DNA of 64,000 bases from an uncultured Acinetobacter sp. GTDB taxonomy: Bacteria; Pseudomonadota; Gammaproteobacteria; Pseudomonadales; Moraxellaceae. The stretch covers positions 1-64,000 of the forward strand of contig CAJYTY010000016.1 of the NCBI GenBank assembly GCA_913777945.1, given 5' to 3'. The translations under genes were made by a program, and so were the position numbers. Shown one piece after another: positions 29,692 to 38,372 of the stretch (position 1 is its first letter; each line of letters starts with the position of its first letter). The notes under the pieces are model-generated. The model searched no databases. It saw only the letters and a list, made by a program, of their open reading frames with translations, and had not been told where the DNA came from.

Positions 29692-30954
29692 TTAAGCATC
29701 AACCTGAATTTGATCGACAACACGCTGAGCACTTCGGGCACCATCTTCATGAAAGCCCCATCCCCAGTAGGCACCACAAAAAGACGTTCGATTGACTCCG
29801 CTAATTTCTGACCAGCGTAACTGTGCATCAATCGCAGGTCGGTCAAATACCGGATGACGATAGTGCCGTGTCACGAAAACCTGTTTCGGATTAATCGGCA
29901 TGTTCGGATTGAGTGTAGAAAAAATCTGAGATGAACATGACAAATTTTGTAGACTGTTCATCCAGTAAGTAAAACCATAGTGCACTTTGGCACCTGATTC
30001 TTTTGAATGCTCAGGCGTCACGTGGACATGCCAACTGGCCCACTGACTGCGCGATTTCGGCATAATCGAAAGGTCTCGATGCACTACCATGGTATTGTCT
30101 TGATAACTAAAACTACCCAGAATATCTTGCTCGAGCGGCGTTGCGTCATGCAGCAACGGCAAACAGTCATCTGCATGCGCCGCAAAGATGACCCAGTCAA
30201 AATTCAAGACCTGATCATCTGTATGAATTTCGACATGATCGTCAAAACGCTTTACCTGCTGTACAGCCGTATGCTGCCAAGCAATATTGTTGCACTGCGC
30301 TTGAATGGCTCGAATATACGTTGCAGAGCCACCCTTCACTGTTTTCCATTGTGGACGGTCTTTAAGCTGTAGCATTCGATGATGCTGAAAAAAACTGACC
30401 ACGAATTTATACGGAATCTCACCGACTTGCTCAACCGGACTCGACCATAGCGCACCGCACATCGGATATAAATGCTCTTCACGAAATGCGTCTGAATAAC
30501 CATGCTGATCGAGATACACCTCAATCGTCATTTCAGAATCGACTTCATCTATGTTTAACGCCTTGTTGGCTTCATAAAAACGAAGTAAATCCGAGATCAT
30601 GCTTCTAAAACGAGAATTTGCAAAATTCTGTGGCCGGGTAAATAACGACCATTTTTTAGAAGGATTGTATTGTAAACCACTCACCAGATTGTTTACTGAA
30701 AAGCTCATGTCACTGTCTTGAGCGCTTACGCCGAGTTCGTTCAGCATCGCACAAAACAATGGATAATTGTGGGCATTAAAAACGATAAATCCACTATCAA
30801 CTGCCACATGGCGGCCATCGACAAATATGTCATGAGTATCGGTATGACCGCCAAAATACGCATTTTTTTCGAAGATCGTGACGTGGTGATGTTTTGAAAG
30901 CTTCCATGCGGCATATATGCCGGAAATACCAGACCCAATAATGGCGATTTTCAT
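29692..30954 (-). CDS. FAD-dependent amine-oxidase-like protein (COG2907 type)
   Basis: 420 aa flavoprotein. N-terminal FAD dinucleotide fold IAIIGSGISGIYAAWKLSKHHHVTIFEKN, GGHTDT, central AVDSGFIVFNAHNYP and C-terminal FCGAYWGWGFHEDGARSA. It belongs to the amine-oxidase/phytoene-desaturase-like group found with DUF1365 and Cfa genes. A desaturase or oxidase acting on a modified acyl chain is the likely role, inferred from context. It overlaps the upstream desaturase gene by 4 bp. Confidence 0.87.
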   Translation of the reverse strand: MKIAIIGSGISGIYAAWKLSKHHHVTIFEKNAYFGGHTDTHDIFVDGRHVAVDSGFIVFNAHNYPLFCAMLNELGVSAQDSDMSFSVNNLVSGLQYNPSKKWSLFTRPQNFANSRFRSMISDLLRFYEANKALNIDEVDSEMTIEVYLDQHGYSDAFREEHLYPMCGALWSSPVEQVGEIPYKFVVSFFQHHRMLQLKDRPQWKTVKGGSATYIRAIQAQCNNIAWQHTAVQQVKRFDDHVEIHTDDQVLNFDWVIFAAHADDCLPLLHDATPLEQDILGSFSYQDNTMVVHRDLSIMPKSRSQWASWHVHVTPEHSKESGAKVHYGFTYWMNSLQNLSCSSQIFSTLNPNMPINPKQVFVTRHYRHPVFDRPAIDAQLRWSEISGVNRTSFCGAYWGWGFHEDGARSAQRVVDQIQVDA

Positions 30955-31940
30955 CGAACTTCTTCACTCTCAATTTTTTCTATATTTAGTTGTTTAAATT
31001 CACGAGACGATACATGTTGACGCGCTGCATAAACACGCTCTGGGACGTCTTTAATGCCCCACACCAGCCCTATCCAAGACATGATTTTAAGCAGGTAATA
31101 GGTAATATCTATTTGCCACCAAAAGAAGCCTTGGCGTGTACTTCCTGCATAATAATGATGATTGTTATGCCAACCTTCACCTAGAGTAATCAAGGACAAG
31201 AACAAATTATTGCGGCTTTCATCGTCTGTATTAAAATCACGTGAACCATAGCGGTGTGCCATGGAGTTGATACACAAAGTCGCATGCGTGAGCAGTACTG
31301 TTGAAATCACAAAGCCCCAGACCAAGAGCTGTAGGCCATTGGTACCAAGTTGAGGCGCATAGACTGCCAGTGCTTCACCCAATGCATAGATACCAATCGC
31401 AGTAAACACCACGACAGGTAAACTAAAGCGATCTAACCAGATGAGTTCTGGAAACTTGAGCCAATCTTTAATGATACTTTTACGTGTACCAAAATTTTCT
31501 TCATTTAAAAACCAGCCCACATGGCTATACCAAAAGCCTTTGGTCGATGAATGTGGATCTTGGTCGGTGTCGGTGAAACGATGATGATAACGATGGTGCG
31601 CCGCCCACCAAAGAGGCCCGCGCTGTGCACTCATGGTCCCAATTAAAGCAAACAGAAATTGAACCGGACGCGAGGTTTGAAAGGTTTTATGCGACAAATA
31701 ACGGTGAAAGAATGCCGTAATGGCAAACATACGAATAAAATAGAAAAACACCATAAACAAGATGGCAAACCATGACACACCGACCCAGAAAGCCGCCAGA
31801 CATGCCACATGCAAAACAATAAACGGAATAATTCTAAGCCATTGAGTTTGATGACGTTGACTTAAATTAGACGTGATTGTTTCTTGTGCGTTGTCTGTCG
31901 TCGACCAGCTATCGATCCATCGTAGAAAAAATTTAGACAT
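30951..31940 (-). CDS. Acyl desaturase, delta-9 type
   Basis: 329 aa membrane di-iron desaturase. Three histidine boxes are visible: HRYLSH, HHRYHH and GEGWHNNHHYY, within four membrane spans (LHVACLAAFWVGVSWFAILFMVFF and others). It introduces a cis double bond in an acyl-lipid or acyl-CoA chain and could make the substrate for the two Cfa-type enzymes downstream. It is the first gene of the seven-gene minus operon, 56 nt downstream of a TTCAC-N6-TTCAT site. Confidence 0.9.
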   Translation of the reverse strand: MSKFFLRWIDSWSTTDNAQETITSNLSQRHQTQWLRIIPFIVLHVACLAAFWVGVSWFAILFMVFFYFIRMFAITAFFHRYLSHKTFQTSRPVQFLFALIGTMSAQRGPLWWAAHHRYHHRFTDTDQDPHSSTKGFWYSHVGWFLNEENFGTRKSIIKDWLKFPELIWLDRFSLPVVVFTAIGIYALGEALAVYAPQLGTNGLQLLVWGFVISTVLLTHATLCINSMAHRYGSRDFNTDDESRNNLFLSLITLGEGWHNNHHYYAGSTRQGFFWWQIDITYYLLKIMSWIGLVWGIKDVPERVYAARQHVSSREFKQLNIEKIESEEVR

Positions 31941-31995
31941 TGATTCTTCCTGATCTGCAGCATTTCTCTCTATGGTGTCATTGTAGGAGATGCGA

Positions 31996-32013
31996 TATGA
32001 AGTTTATGTGAAG
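31996..32013 (-). promoter_or_regulatory. Tandem TTCAC-type site upstream of the desaturase operon
   Basis: On the minus strand: CTTCACATAAACTTCATA, that is TTCAC-N6-TTCAT, in the same orientation relative to the gene as the sites at 22637 and 32674. A TACAAT follows 11 nt later as a possible -10. It ends 55 bp before the desaturase ATG. One mismatch in the second half site makes it weaker than the other two. Confidence 0.45.
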
Positions 32014-32030
32014 CATTTCTCTTAAGAGTC

Positions 32031-32056
32031 GAACCGAGTCAGTGACTCGGCTTGAC
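32031..32056 (-). terminator. Hairpin downstream of the lipocalin gene
   Basis: CCGAGTCA/TGACTCGG dyad with a minimal loop lies about 15 bp past the lipocalin stop on the minus strand. A true poly-T tail is lacking, so it is only a possible terminator and may also affect the desaturase leader. Confidence 0.35.
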
Positions 32057-32070
32057 CTATGCATGACTCA

Positions 32071-32634
32071 TTATTTTTGTGGAGTTTTGACCAACTTGGT
32101 TACATCATAGCCATAATCGCGCGCGGTTTGTAAATAAGATTGGTAGGTAGTTGTATCTAATTGTGGGTTACGTGACAAAATCCATAAGTATTTGTGTGAT
32201 GGGCCACCGACTAAAACCGTTTGATAATCCGGATCAATCCGAAGTACCCAATAGTCGCCTTTGGTAAAAGGAATCCAGCGTAGACCTTTTGGTAAGAAAC
32301 TTACTTTAAGTTTGCTGTTACCTGCATTTTGAGGATATGCAACACCTTCCGAACGAATCATCTCGCCAGATTTGGTGCGACAGCTATTAATGACTGCAAC
32401 AGTCTTATCTGCATTGAGTGCATAGGTTGCAGAAGTATCACTGGCACATTTGCGCTGGAAATAGACTGGCAAATGCGCGATCTCATACCATTTTCCGGTA
32501 TATTTATTGATATCGATCTGCTCTACGGCTTTCGGTGCTTGCGTTTCAGCGTGCGCTGCAATGGCGCCAAAAATACTAGAACATACAACAGTTGAAATGG
32601 CTAATGTTTTACTCAAAGATTTCATGAAATTCAC
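32071..32634 (-). CDS. blc: Bacterial lipocalin
   Basis: 187 aa. Signal peptide ending AHAET, no clear lipobox, so probably soluble periplasmic, unlike lipidated E. coli Blc. Mature lipocalin fold begins with NKYTGKWYEIAHLPVYFQRKC (GxWY motif) and contains WVLRIDPDYQTVLVGGPSHKYLWILSR, the Blc/apolipoprotein D pattern. Blc binds fatty acids and lysophospholipids. Convergent direction with neither operon but same strand as the desaturase operon, 130 bp upstream of it. A TTCAC-N6-TTCAC site precedes it. Confidence 0.92.
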   Translation of the reverse strand: MNFMKSLSKTLAISTVVCSSIFGAIAAHAETQAPKAVEQIDINKYTGKWYEIAHLPVYFQRKCASDTSATYALNADKTVAVINSCRTKSGEMIRSEGVAYPQNAGNSKLKVSFLPKGLRWIPFTKGDYWVLRIDPDYQTVLVGGPSHKYLWILSRNPQLDTTTYQSYLQTARDYGYDVTKLVKTPQK

Positions 32635-32673
32635 CTTATGTTTTTTCTATATTTTTAAAATACTGTATGTGTA

Positions 32674-32691
32674 TGTGAATAAAGCGTGAAA
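32674..32691 (-). promoter_or_regulatory. Tandem TTCAC site upstream of the lipocalin gene
   Basis: Minus strand TTTCACGCTTTATTCACA: TTCAC-N6-TTCAC. It shares TTTCACGC and TTCACA with the site upstream of the NTF2-like operon (14 of 18 bases identical). It ends 39 bp before the lipocalin ATG; TATTTT about 12 nt further could be the -10. Confidence 0.55.
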
Positions 32692-32889
32692 TGTACAACA
32701 TCACTTATGTTTGTGGCATCACATTTTCATCATTTATGAGGTATTGTAACTAGCTTAAAGCATTTTAAACAACTGATAAATCTAAATTTTAAGATTTTAA
32801 AGATAAATCACCAAACAAACACTTCTGCTCGAGCTAATGAAAAACTATCTTCGCCAAAGCTTCCACATTTGTACTACACTCACAAAGAG

Positions 32890-32908
32890 ATACTCAAGTT
32901 TTGAGTAT
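32890..32908. promoter_or_regulatory. Palindrome upstream of the MdcR-type gene
   Basis: ATACTCAA (32890-32897) / TTGAGTAT (32901-32908), perfect 8-bp arms with 3-nt spacer, 32 bp before the LysR-type start. A candidate autoregulatory operator of that regulator. Confidence 0.4.
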
Positions 32909-32940
32909 TTGGATAAATCATAAGGACATATGCATACATT

Positions 32941-33861
32941 ATGGATATTGATGATGAGCTAACGCTTAAAAAGATTCAGATTTTTTTAGCGTTTATGCGC
33001 TGTGGAAATTTAACAAAAACTGCAGCTGAAATGCAGATCAGCAATGTCAGTGTGCATAAGGCATTACACTCTTTGGAAAGTGCGCTACGTTGTCCTTTGT
33101 TTAAACATGAAGGCCGAAGCCTAATTCCTCTCAAAAGTGCTTATGTCTTGCAAGAAAATGCACAAAAACTAGTCCAAGACATGATCACGACTGTGAATAA
33201 AACCCGTGAAGCTGCTGGCTTTGCAGCGAAGGTTTTGCACCTCGGTTCGTTATATTCGCTCACCGTAAATACGATTCCAAATGTGATTAGTCGTCTGAAG
33301 CTGCGTCGAGGCGAACTCGATATTCAATTGCTCTTAAGTTCGAATCTAGATTTGGTTAAAAAGCTGAAATCGACTGAACTCGATGCAATTATCGTGGCCT
33401 TGAACGCCACCACAGACGATCCAGATTTTGAAAGTTTACCGATGTTTGAGGATAAAATTTTCTTAGCCGTCAATAAAAACTCAGCGCTTGCCAGCATGCA
33501 TGAGGTGGATTTGGCTAGCTTAAAAGATGAAACCTTTTTAACTTTGTCAAAAGGATTTGCTACACGCAGTGACAGCGATGAAGTTTTCGAAAATGCAGGG
33601 ATTGACCCTAAAGTGTTTTTGGAAGTGAGCGATATTTTTACTCTGATTAGTATGGTCAGTACCGGCGTTGGACTCGCCCTTTTACCTGGTCGAATCTCGA
33701 CGATTCACGAAAGCTCAGTGAAACTTATTCCTTTAAAAGGTGCAAAACAGATTAAACAAGAAATTGGTTTGGTTTTTTTAAAAAGTAAGGAGCGTGATCC
33801 AAATCTGCTGGCTTTAATTGCAGAATGTCGCATGTTTGCAAAACAATACTTACATTCATAA
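32941..33861 (+). CDS. mdcR: LysR-family regulator, MdcR-type
   Basis: 306 aa. Winged helix-turn-helix at about 8-67 (LTKTAAEMQISNVSVHKALHSLESAL), then a LysR effector domain (VLHLGSLYSLTVNTIPNVISRLKLRRGELDIQLLL). It lies at the downstream end of the malonate decarboxylase operon, convergent with madM, a position where MdcR regulators are found in related operons. Activation of mdcA by malonate is the expected role. The name rests mostly on location. A hairpin separates the two convergent genes. Confidence 0.78.
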   Translation: MDIDDELTLKKIQIFLAFMRCGNLTKTAAEMQISNVSVHKALHSLESALRCPLFKHEGRSLIPLKSAYVLQENAQKLVQDMITTVNKTREAAGFAAKVLHLGSLYSLTVNTIPNVISRLKLRRGELDIQLLLSSNLDLVKKLKSTELDAIIVALNATTDDPDFESLPMFEDKIFLAVNKNSALASMHEVDLASLKDETFLTLSKGFATRSDSDEVFENAGIDPKVFLEVSDIFTLISMVSTGVGLALLPGRISTIHESSVKLIPLKGAKQIKQEIGLVFLKSKERDPNLLALIAECRMFAKQYLHS

Positions 33862-33865
33862 ATTG

Positions 33866-33905
33866 TCGGCAACTGGTCAATAAAAACCACTTGCCGAAGT
33901 TTCTT
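33866..33905. terminator. Terminator between mdcR and madM
   Basis: TCGGCAACTGG (33866-33876) / CCACTTGCCGA (33887-33897), 11-bp stem with one mismatch, T-rich on the plus-strand side (TTTCTTTTT). Serves mdcR and possibly madM. Confidence 0.7.
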
Positions 33906-33915
33906 TTTAAGTGCA

Positions 33916-34677
33916 TCAACCAAAAATTGCATTGACTGTCAGGAAAAAAACTGACGGACCGAGTAAGCATCCGAGTCCTGTATAAAAGGTTGCGACCAAT
34001 GCGCCATATGGAACCAATCTGACATCTGTACCTGCCAAACCTGCTGCTGTACCACTGGTTGTTCCGGCCAAGCCACCAAATACCATTGCTGAACGTGGGC
34101 TTTTCAAATACATGAATTTTGCCAGTAACGGTGTCCCCACCATAAAAAACACCGATTTAATTAAGCCAATCGCAATTGAAAGCGCAATCACATCAGAGCT
34201 TGCCCCTATTGCAGTGCCCGTAATTGGCCCGACAATATAAGTCATCGCACCCGCACCGATCGTGGTCATTGAAACAGGATCTTTATAACCTAAACACCAT
34301 GCCACAATTACACCAATTGCAAAAGGTACAACGCATCCAAGCATCAGTGCGATTAAACCGATCTTGCCGGCTTTTTTGACTTCTTTTACATCTACTTCAA
34401 ACGCAGTTGAAGCAATAGCAAGATCACGAATCATGGCACCACCCAATAGTGCAAATCCTGAAAAAATTGCAATATCAGAAATACCTTTGGTGCCATGTGT
34501 ATACACCCCAGCAAAATATGCGACCACCAACCCTAAAGTAATTGCAATCGCTGAACTTTGTAATTTACCTTTGGTCAGATATTTAGATAAAAGATGTGAG
34601 ACAAACATCATCAAACCTGTGATCGCCAAGGCGGTCACTAGCGCATTCTTGGTGAGTACTGCAATTAATGTATCCAT
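33916..34677 (-). CDS. madM: Malonate transporter subunit MadM
   Basis: 253 aa, about eight to nine hydrophobic helices. Together with MadL forms the sodium-coupled malonate importer. Seen: AIFSGFALLGGAMIRDLAIASTAFEVD, TYIVGPITGTAIGASSDVIALSIA and VFGGLAGTTSGTAAGLAGTDVRLVPYGAL, the latter typical of MadM. Last gene of the mdc operon, 31 bp after madL. Confidence 0.93.
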   Translation of the reverse strand: MDTLIAVLTKNALVTALAITGLMMFVSHLLSKYLTKGKLQSSAIAITLGLVVAYFAGVYTHGTKGISDIAIFSGFALLGGAMIRDLAIASTAFEVDVKEVKKAGKIGLIALMLGCVVPFAIGVIVAWCLGYKDPVSMTTIGAGAMTYIVGPITGTAIGASSDVIALSIAIGLIKSVFFMVGTPLLAKFMYLKSPRSAMVFGGLAGTTSGTAAGLAGTDVRLVPYGALVATFYTGLGCLLGPSVFFLTVNAIFG

Positions 34678-34708
34678 GTTGAAACTCCTTTTCTTTATTC
34701 AGTTCTTT

Positions 34709-35110
34709 TTATGCTGTTTTTTCGACTCTTTCGATTGTCCATTCATATGTTTCATAGTCGCCACTAATACGATTGAGATAGCGAATCACCAATACGGTTC
34801 CGACCAATGAAGCCACTGAAACAATAATCCCGAGCACACCGCCTGATAGTGCAGCCACCACATTTTGTCCCGCGGACATCGCCACAACAATCGGAATATA
34901 CATACCAGACCAGTACAACACACCAAACTGTGTCACTTGAGGTAGATAGCCTTTTTTTGCCAACAATTCTTTCGTCAGAATAAGCAAAATCATTGAAATG
35001 GCTACACCACCGACATTGGCTTTTACTCCAAGTATCATTCCAAGCGTATTCCCCAGATAATCGCCGAGTAAGTGACAAATCGCTAAAATCGCTGTTCCAT
35101 AAATAATCAT
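34709..35110 (-). CDS. madL: Malonate transporter subunit MadL
   Basis: 133 aa, four predicted membrane helices. MIIYGTAILAICHLLGDYLGNTLGMILGVKANVGGVAISMILL and YWSGMYIPIVVAMSAGQNVVAALSGG are MadL-like. It requires MadM for malonate import. It lies between mdcH (45 bp upstream) and madM. Confidence 0.93.
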   Translation of the reverse strand: MIIYGTAILAICHLLGDYLGNTLGMILGVKANVGGVAISMILLILTKELLAKKGYLPQVTQFGVLYWSGMYIPIVVAMSAGQNVVAALSGGVLGIIVSVASLVGTVLVIRYLNRISGDYETYEWTIERVEKTA

Positions 35111-35155
35111 TTTTAACGTCCTCTATCCATTGAGTTTCTTCATTTTTTGATAACT

Positions 35156-36085
35156 TCAAATGCATCCTTGCTGGATGTGCATCGCCGTCATCAGACTTTC
35201 CAACTGTGTATTCTGAAAGGACAACACGGTTCCTTCTTTGAACGTTTTTTTTGCCAAGCCAGTTAAGACATTTCCTGGCAATGCTTCAATGTGCAATCGG
35301 GCGCCTCGCTCCCATGCAGCGCGCACGGTATTGTCCCAACGAATCATCCGGCACATATTAAACACGATATCGTCTACGATCTGCCGATCCGTAGGCAATA
35401 TTCTGGCGCTTGTACCACTTAAATATTTAATGCTGGGTTGTTGTGTACGAATTCCCTCCATCATCGTCGCCAGTTGCTGTGCCTGTTGTGTAAGTAATTC
35501 ACAATGCGATGGCACACTGATTTCGACTTTTTTACATACAGCGCCATTTTGCTGTGCAAGTGAACCCACTGCTTGCATGGCGTTTATTTCACCCGAAATT
35601 ACAATTTGGGTTTCGGTATTAATATTGGCAATATAAACTTCAGCGTGTGTTGATTTTACGGCGTTTACCCACATCTCGACACGCGCTTGATCTGCACCCA
35701 AAATGGCCGTCATACCATATCCAGAAGGATATGCTTCCTGCATGAGTTGTCCGCGCTTCGCAACCAGTTTTAATCCATCTTCAAATGTTATCACCTTGGC
35801 AGTCGTGGCTGCGGCCCAAGCTCCAATTGAAAGTCCAGCAACAAATTGGGGCTGGCCCGCATGTTCTTGTAAAAGTGCCGCACTCACCACGCCGGCAATA
35901 TATAAACAAATCTGTACGGCATAGGTCGATTTCAGTGCATCTGGCTGATCAAGCAACAGCACATCTTGATCTAATACATCAGAAGCTTGCTGAATATAAT
36001 GTTGCACAAGATGATGCTGAGGCAGGTCGTGCAACATATTCGGATGCTGCGCGCCTTGTCCCGGAAATACCCAAATTGTGCTCAT
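35156..36085 (-). CDS. mdcH: Malonate decarboxylase malonyl-CoA:ACP transacylase
   Basis: 309 aa acyltransferase fold related to FabD. Seen: VFPGQGAQHPNML, nucleophile GLSIGAWAAA and a late SVPSHCELL with the catalytic His. It primes the decarboxylase by loading malonyl onto the carrier MdcC, after which acetyl-ACP cycles. Position after mdcG and before the transporters fits the operon. Confidence 0.93.
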   Translation of the reverse strand: MSTIWVFPGQGAQHPNMLHDLPQHHLVQHYIQQASDVLDQDVLLLDQPDALKSTYAVQICLYIAGVVSAALLQEHAGQPQFVAGLSIGAWAAATTAKVITFEDGLKLVAKRGQLMQEAYPSGYGMTAILGADQARVEMWVNAVKSTHAEVYIANINTETQIVISGEINAMQAVGSLAQQNGAVCKKVEISVPSHCELLTQQAQQLATMMEGIRTQQPSIKYLSGTSARILPTDRQIVDDIVFNMCRMIRWDNTVRAAWERGARLHIEALPGNVLTGLAKKTFKEGTVLSFQNTQLESLMTAMHIQQGCI

Positions 36086-36100
36086 ATCGATTCTTCCTTA

Positions 36101-36706
36101 CTACCAAGGGTTTTCAATCAATACCGCAGCATTCGATTGCTTGAGCAGTACTTTGCCAGTCGCCCTTGCCCATTCCTTTAAGGCAACGCCACCCCGCGGT
36201 GTTTGTAATTGCACATCTATTTTCAAAGCCAATTGATCTAAATGCTCTAGTAACCATGTTGCTTGTTTCTTACACATTGCTTCAGGTGTACGGATAATCA
36301 GATCAATATCACTTTGCGGCGTAACGGTTTTCAATCCGGTTGCCAGCTCAAAACCGACGCTCCCGGTATATCCCCAAGCCCAACCTGATTGGTGCATCAG
36401 GATATTTATTTGCTCAAGCCGATCTTTTAAATGTGGAAATAGATTTAAATCAACGTGTGCCAATTGTTCCGGTTGCACACATTTTGTAATTGCATTGTAA
36501 TGCAAATGTGTAGCAAAGCGCTCCCCGCGTGATCTTCCTCGAATTCCAACGGGAATCATCTGATTGATCATCACATCACGTCGAACCACTACAGGATGGC
36601 CATGTGATACAGCCGCAATCACCCATTGAGGTATATCATGACCCAGCATTTGCCGTGTTATACCCCAGAGTAAATCATGTGGCTGTATCGAATTCATCAT
36701 GACCAC
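36101..36706 (-). CDS. mdcG: Phosphoribosyl-dephospho-CoA transferase
   Basis: 201 aa nucleotidyltransferase-like enzyme that attaches the 2'-(5''-phosphoribosyl)-3'-dephospho-CoA prosthetic group to the carrier MdcC. Catalytic pattern GSVGFELATGLKTVTPQSDIDLII with the Asp pair D-x-D. Its start overlaps the mdcE stop by 10 bp. Confidence 0.92.
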   Translation of the reverse strand: MVMMNSIQPHDLLWGITRQMLGHDIPQWVIAAVSHGHPVVVRRDVMINQMIPVGIRGRSRGERFATHLHYNAITKCVQPEQLAHVDLNLFPHLKDRLEQINILMHQSGWAWGYTGSVGFELATGLKTVTPQSDIDLIIRTPEAMCKKQATWLLEHLDQLALKIDVQLQTPRGGVALKEWARATGKVLLKQSNAAVLIENPW

Positions 36707-37524
36707 TGCGCCTTCATTAACTCACGAACACGCAAAGAGGCTTGACGATTTTGAGCTTGCAAGCGATGCGATAAATCACAGCGCCCCTGCTGCTGAATAT
36801 CCTCAAAAGCTACTGCGATTGACTGAGTCACAGACGCTAAGTCATGTTGGGTTGGATCTTCAGCCGATTCCACCTCAATTAGACCCGATAATAATCCTAA
36901 AGAGGCATAGCTTTCGATATCATAAGCCATGGGTGGAATACGCTGAGCCAGATGCTCAAGTTCTTCAACCGTACGCAAGGTCACGCGCGCAGCAGATTCT
37001 TTGCCCATAGCATGTACCATAACGCCAGAATCTTTGAGCGCTAGTATCCGATTGGCCTGATAACCATGCGCCAAAAAAGCACCAGACATTGATTTACCTA
37101 CTAGCAGGCTCACTACTGCATGTCCTGCAAGACGAGCACGTGCATAGCTGTCTACGGCTGCGGCCAAGGCCTGATGAATTCCTAAACTTTCTTCGCGTCT
37201 GCCATATGCTTGACTTGGTACATCCACCAAACAAAGAATGCCGCGCTTTTTAGATGCATCTTGATCTTGTTCGATCAGCTGGTTTACTGCATGGGCAAGT
37301 CCCCAACCTTCAAGTAGTCCCACCTCCCCATTACGCGCGCGTGGAAAACGATTTTGAGTGTCCGCCGTTATGCAAAATACCCGAACGATCTGGTTATTGA
37401 TTTTGCCTTCGGCAATCTGCAACGATTCAATTCCGCTTTCGATTCGCTCAAAATTCTGGGTCAGTCGATCGAACCATACTTTCCCTCGAGTAGCCTGTTG
37501 GATTGCATTAACATCCATATTCAT
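36697..37524 (-). CDS. mdcE: Malonate decarboxylase gamma subunit
   Basis: 275 aa from the ATG at 37524, which overlaps the mdcD stop (ATGA); a longer upstream frame overlaps mdcD and is not needed. Carboxyltransferase-like subunit that, with MdcD, decarboxylates malonyl-S-ACP to acetyl-S-ACP. Seen: RGILCLVDVPSQAYGRREESLGIHQALAAAVDSYARARLAGHAVVSLLVGKSMSGAFLAHG. Biotin-independent system because MdcF/MadF-type biotin carriers are absent. Confidence 0.93.
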   Translation of the reverse strand: MNMDVNAIQQATRGKVWFDRLTQNFERIESGIESLQIAEGKINNQIVRVFCITADTQNRFPRARNGEVGLLEGWGLAHAVNQLIEQDQDASKKRGILCLVDVPSQAYGRREESLGIHQALAAAVDSYARARLAGHAVVSLLVGKSMSGAFLAHGYQANRILALKDSGVMVHAMGKESAARVTLRTVEELEHLAQRIPPMAYDIESYASLGLLSGLIEVESAEDPTQHDLASVTQSIAVAFEDIQQQGRCDLSHRLQAQNRQASLRVRELMKAQWS

Positions 37525-38372
37525 GCTTTTTCTCCCTGATATAATGCCTGTACTTCTGCCGGACTGATCTGCTGCGTGGTATCTAGGTGCTGAAGCTTTT
37601 CTAAGTAGTGTTCTGCTTGCATGCAACGAGGTCGTTGTGGTGATCCTTGCTGAATAAATTCGATGATCTGTGCCTTAATTTGCTCGCGGTTGTCATCGAT
37701 ATAGGCATCGATCAGGCCAGTTTTAAAGCGCTGTTCACCCCCACAGATACTCCAAATAAACGGACGATCTTTGGCGTTATACTCTTTTAAACCCGCTTCT
37801 TGCTCAATGACTTGCGGACCATTTAGTCCCAGGCGTCCTTCTTGTGTCATGATCAGGTAACTGCATAAACCTGCAGCAATTGACATACCACCAAAACAAC
37901 CAACACTTCCGGCAATCACCCCGATGACAGGTTGATGCTGACGTAACGCAACGATTGCAGCCTGAATTTCTGCAATTGCTGCCAATCCAAGGTTGGCTTC
38001 TTGTAACCGAACACCTCCTGTTTCGAGCAATAAAATCGCGACGGTAGGAATGTGATTGCGGTTGTCTTCGACGGCAAGCTCTAAAGCGCCTGCAATTTTA
38101 GCGCCTCCAACTTCACCAAGACTTCCTCCCTGAAACACACCTTCAATTGAAATGACCACCGCTGGCCGGCCTTCAAGCGTCCCCTTGATCACTACAACGC
38201 CGTCATCGGCTTGCGGCACGATATTTTGTTTGATTAACCACGGCGACATGATACGTGCAAAAGGATCGAGCAGTTCTTTTTGAGATGTTGCATCGAGTAG
38301 GCTTTTGGCACGCTGGCGAGCATCAAGCTCAATAAAACTCTGTTTTTTCAGTAAATAATCGATATCAGCCAT
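37521..38372 (-). CDS. mdcD: Malonate decarboxylase beta subunit
   Basis: 283 aa from the ATG at 38372, preceded by GAGG at 6 nt; a TTG-started frame at 38387 is less likely. Carboxyltransferase fold: VVVIKGTLEGRPAVVISIEGVFQGGSLGEVGGAKIAGALELA and IGVIAGSVGCFGGMSIAAGLCSYLIMTQEGRLGLNGPQVIEQEAG (crotonase-like oxyanion loops). Partner of MdcE. Start overlaps mdcC by 8 bp. Confidence 0.94.
   Translation of the reverse strand: MADIDYLLKKQSFIELDARQRAKSLLDATSQKELLDPFARIMSPWLIKQNIVPQADDGVVVIKGTLEGRPAVVISIEGVFQGGSLGEVGGAKIAGALELAVEDNRNHIPTVAILLLETGGVRLQEANLGLAAIAEIQAAIVALRQHQPVIGVIAGSVGCFGGMSIAAGLCSYLIMTQEGRLGLNGPQVIEQEAGLKEYNAKDRPFIWSICGGEQRFKTGLIDAYIDDNREQIKAQIIEFIQQGSPQRPRCMQAEHYLEKLQHLDTTQQISPAEVQALYQGEKA

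Noticed and set aside
30007..30372. 121-codon plus-strand frame inside the flavoprotein gene
   Set aside because: Antisense to a well-supported gene, with no protein-like pattern or ribosome-binding site.
37525..37626. N-terminal extension of MdcE (34 residues)
   Set aside because: It overlaps mdcD, and the ATG at 37524 forms the ATGA coupling typical of this operon.
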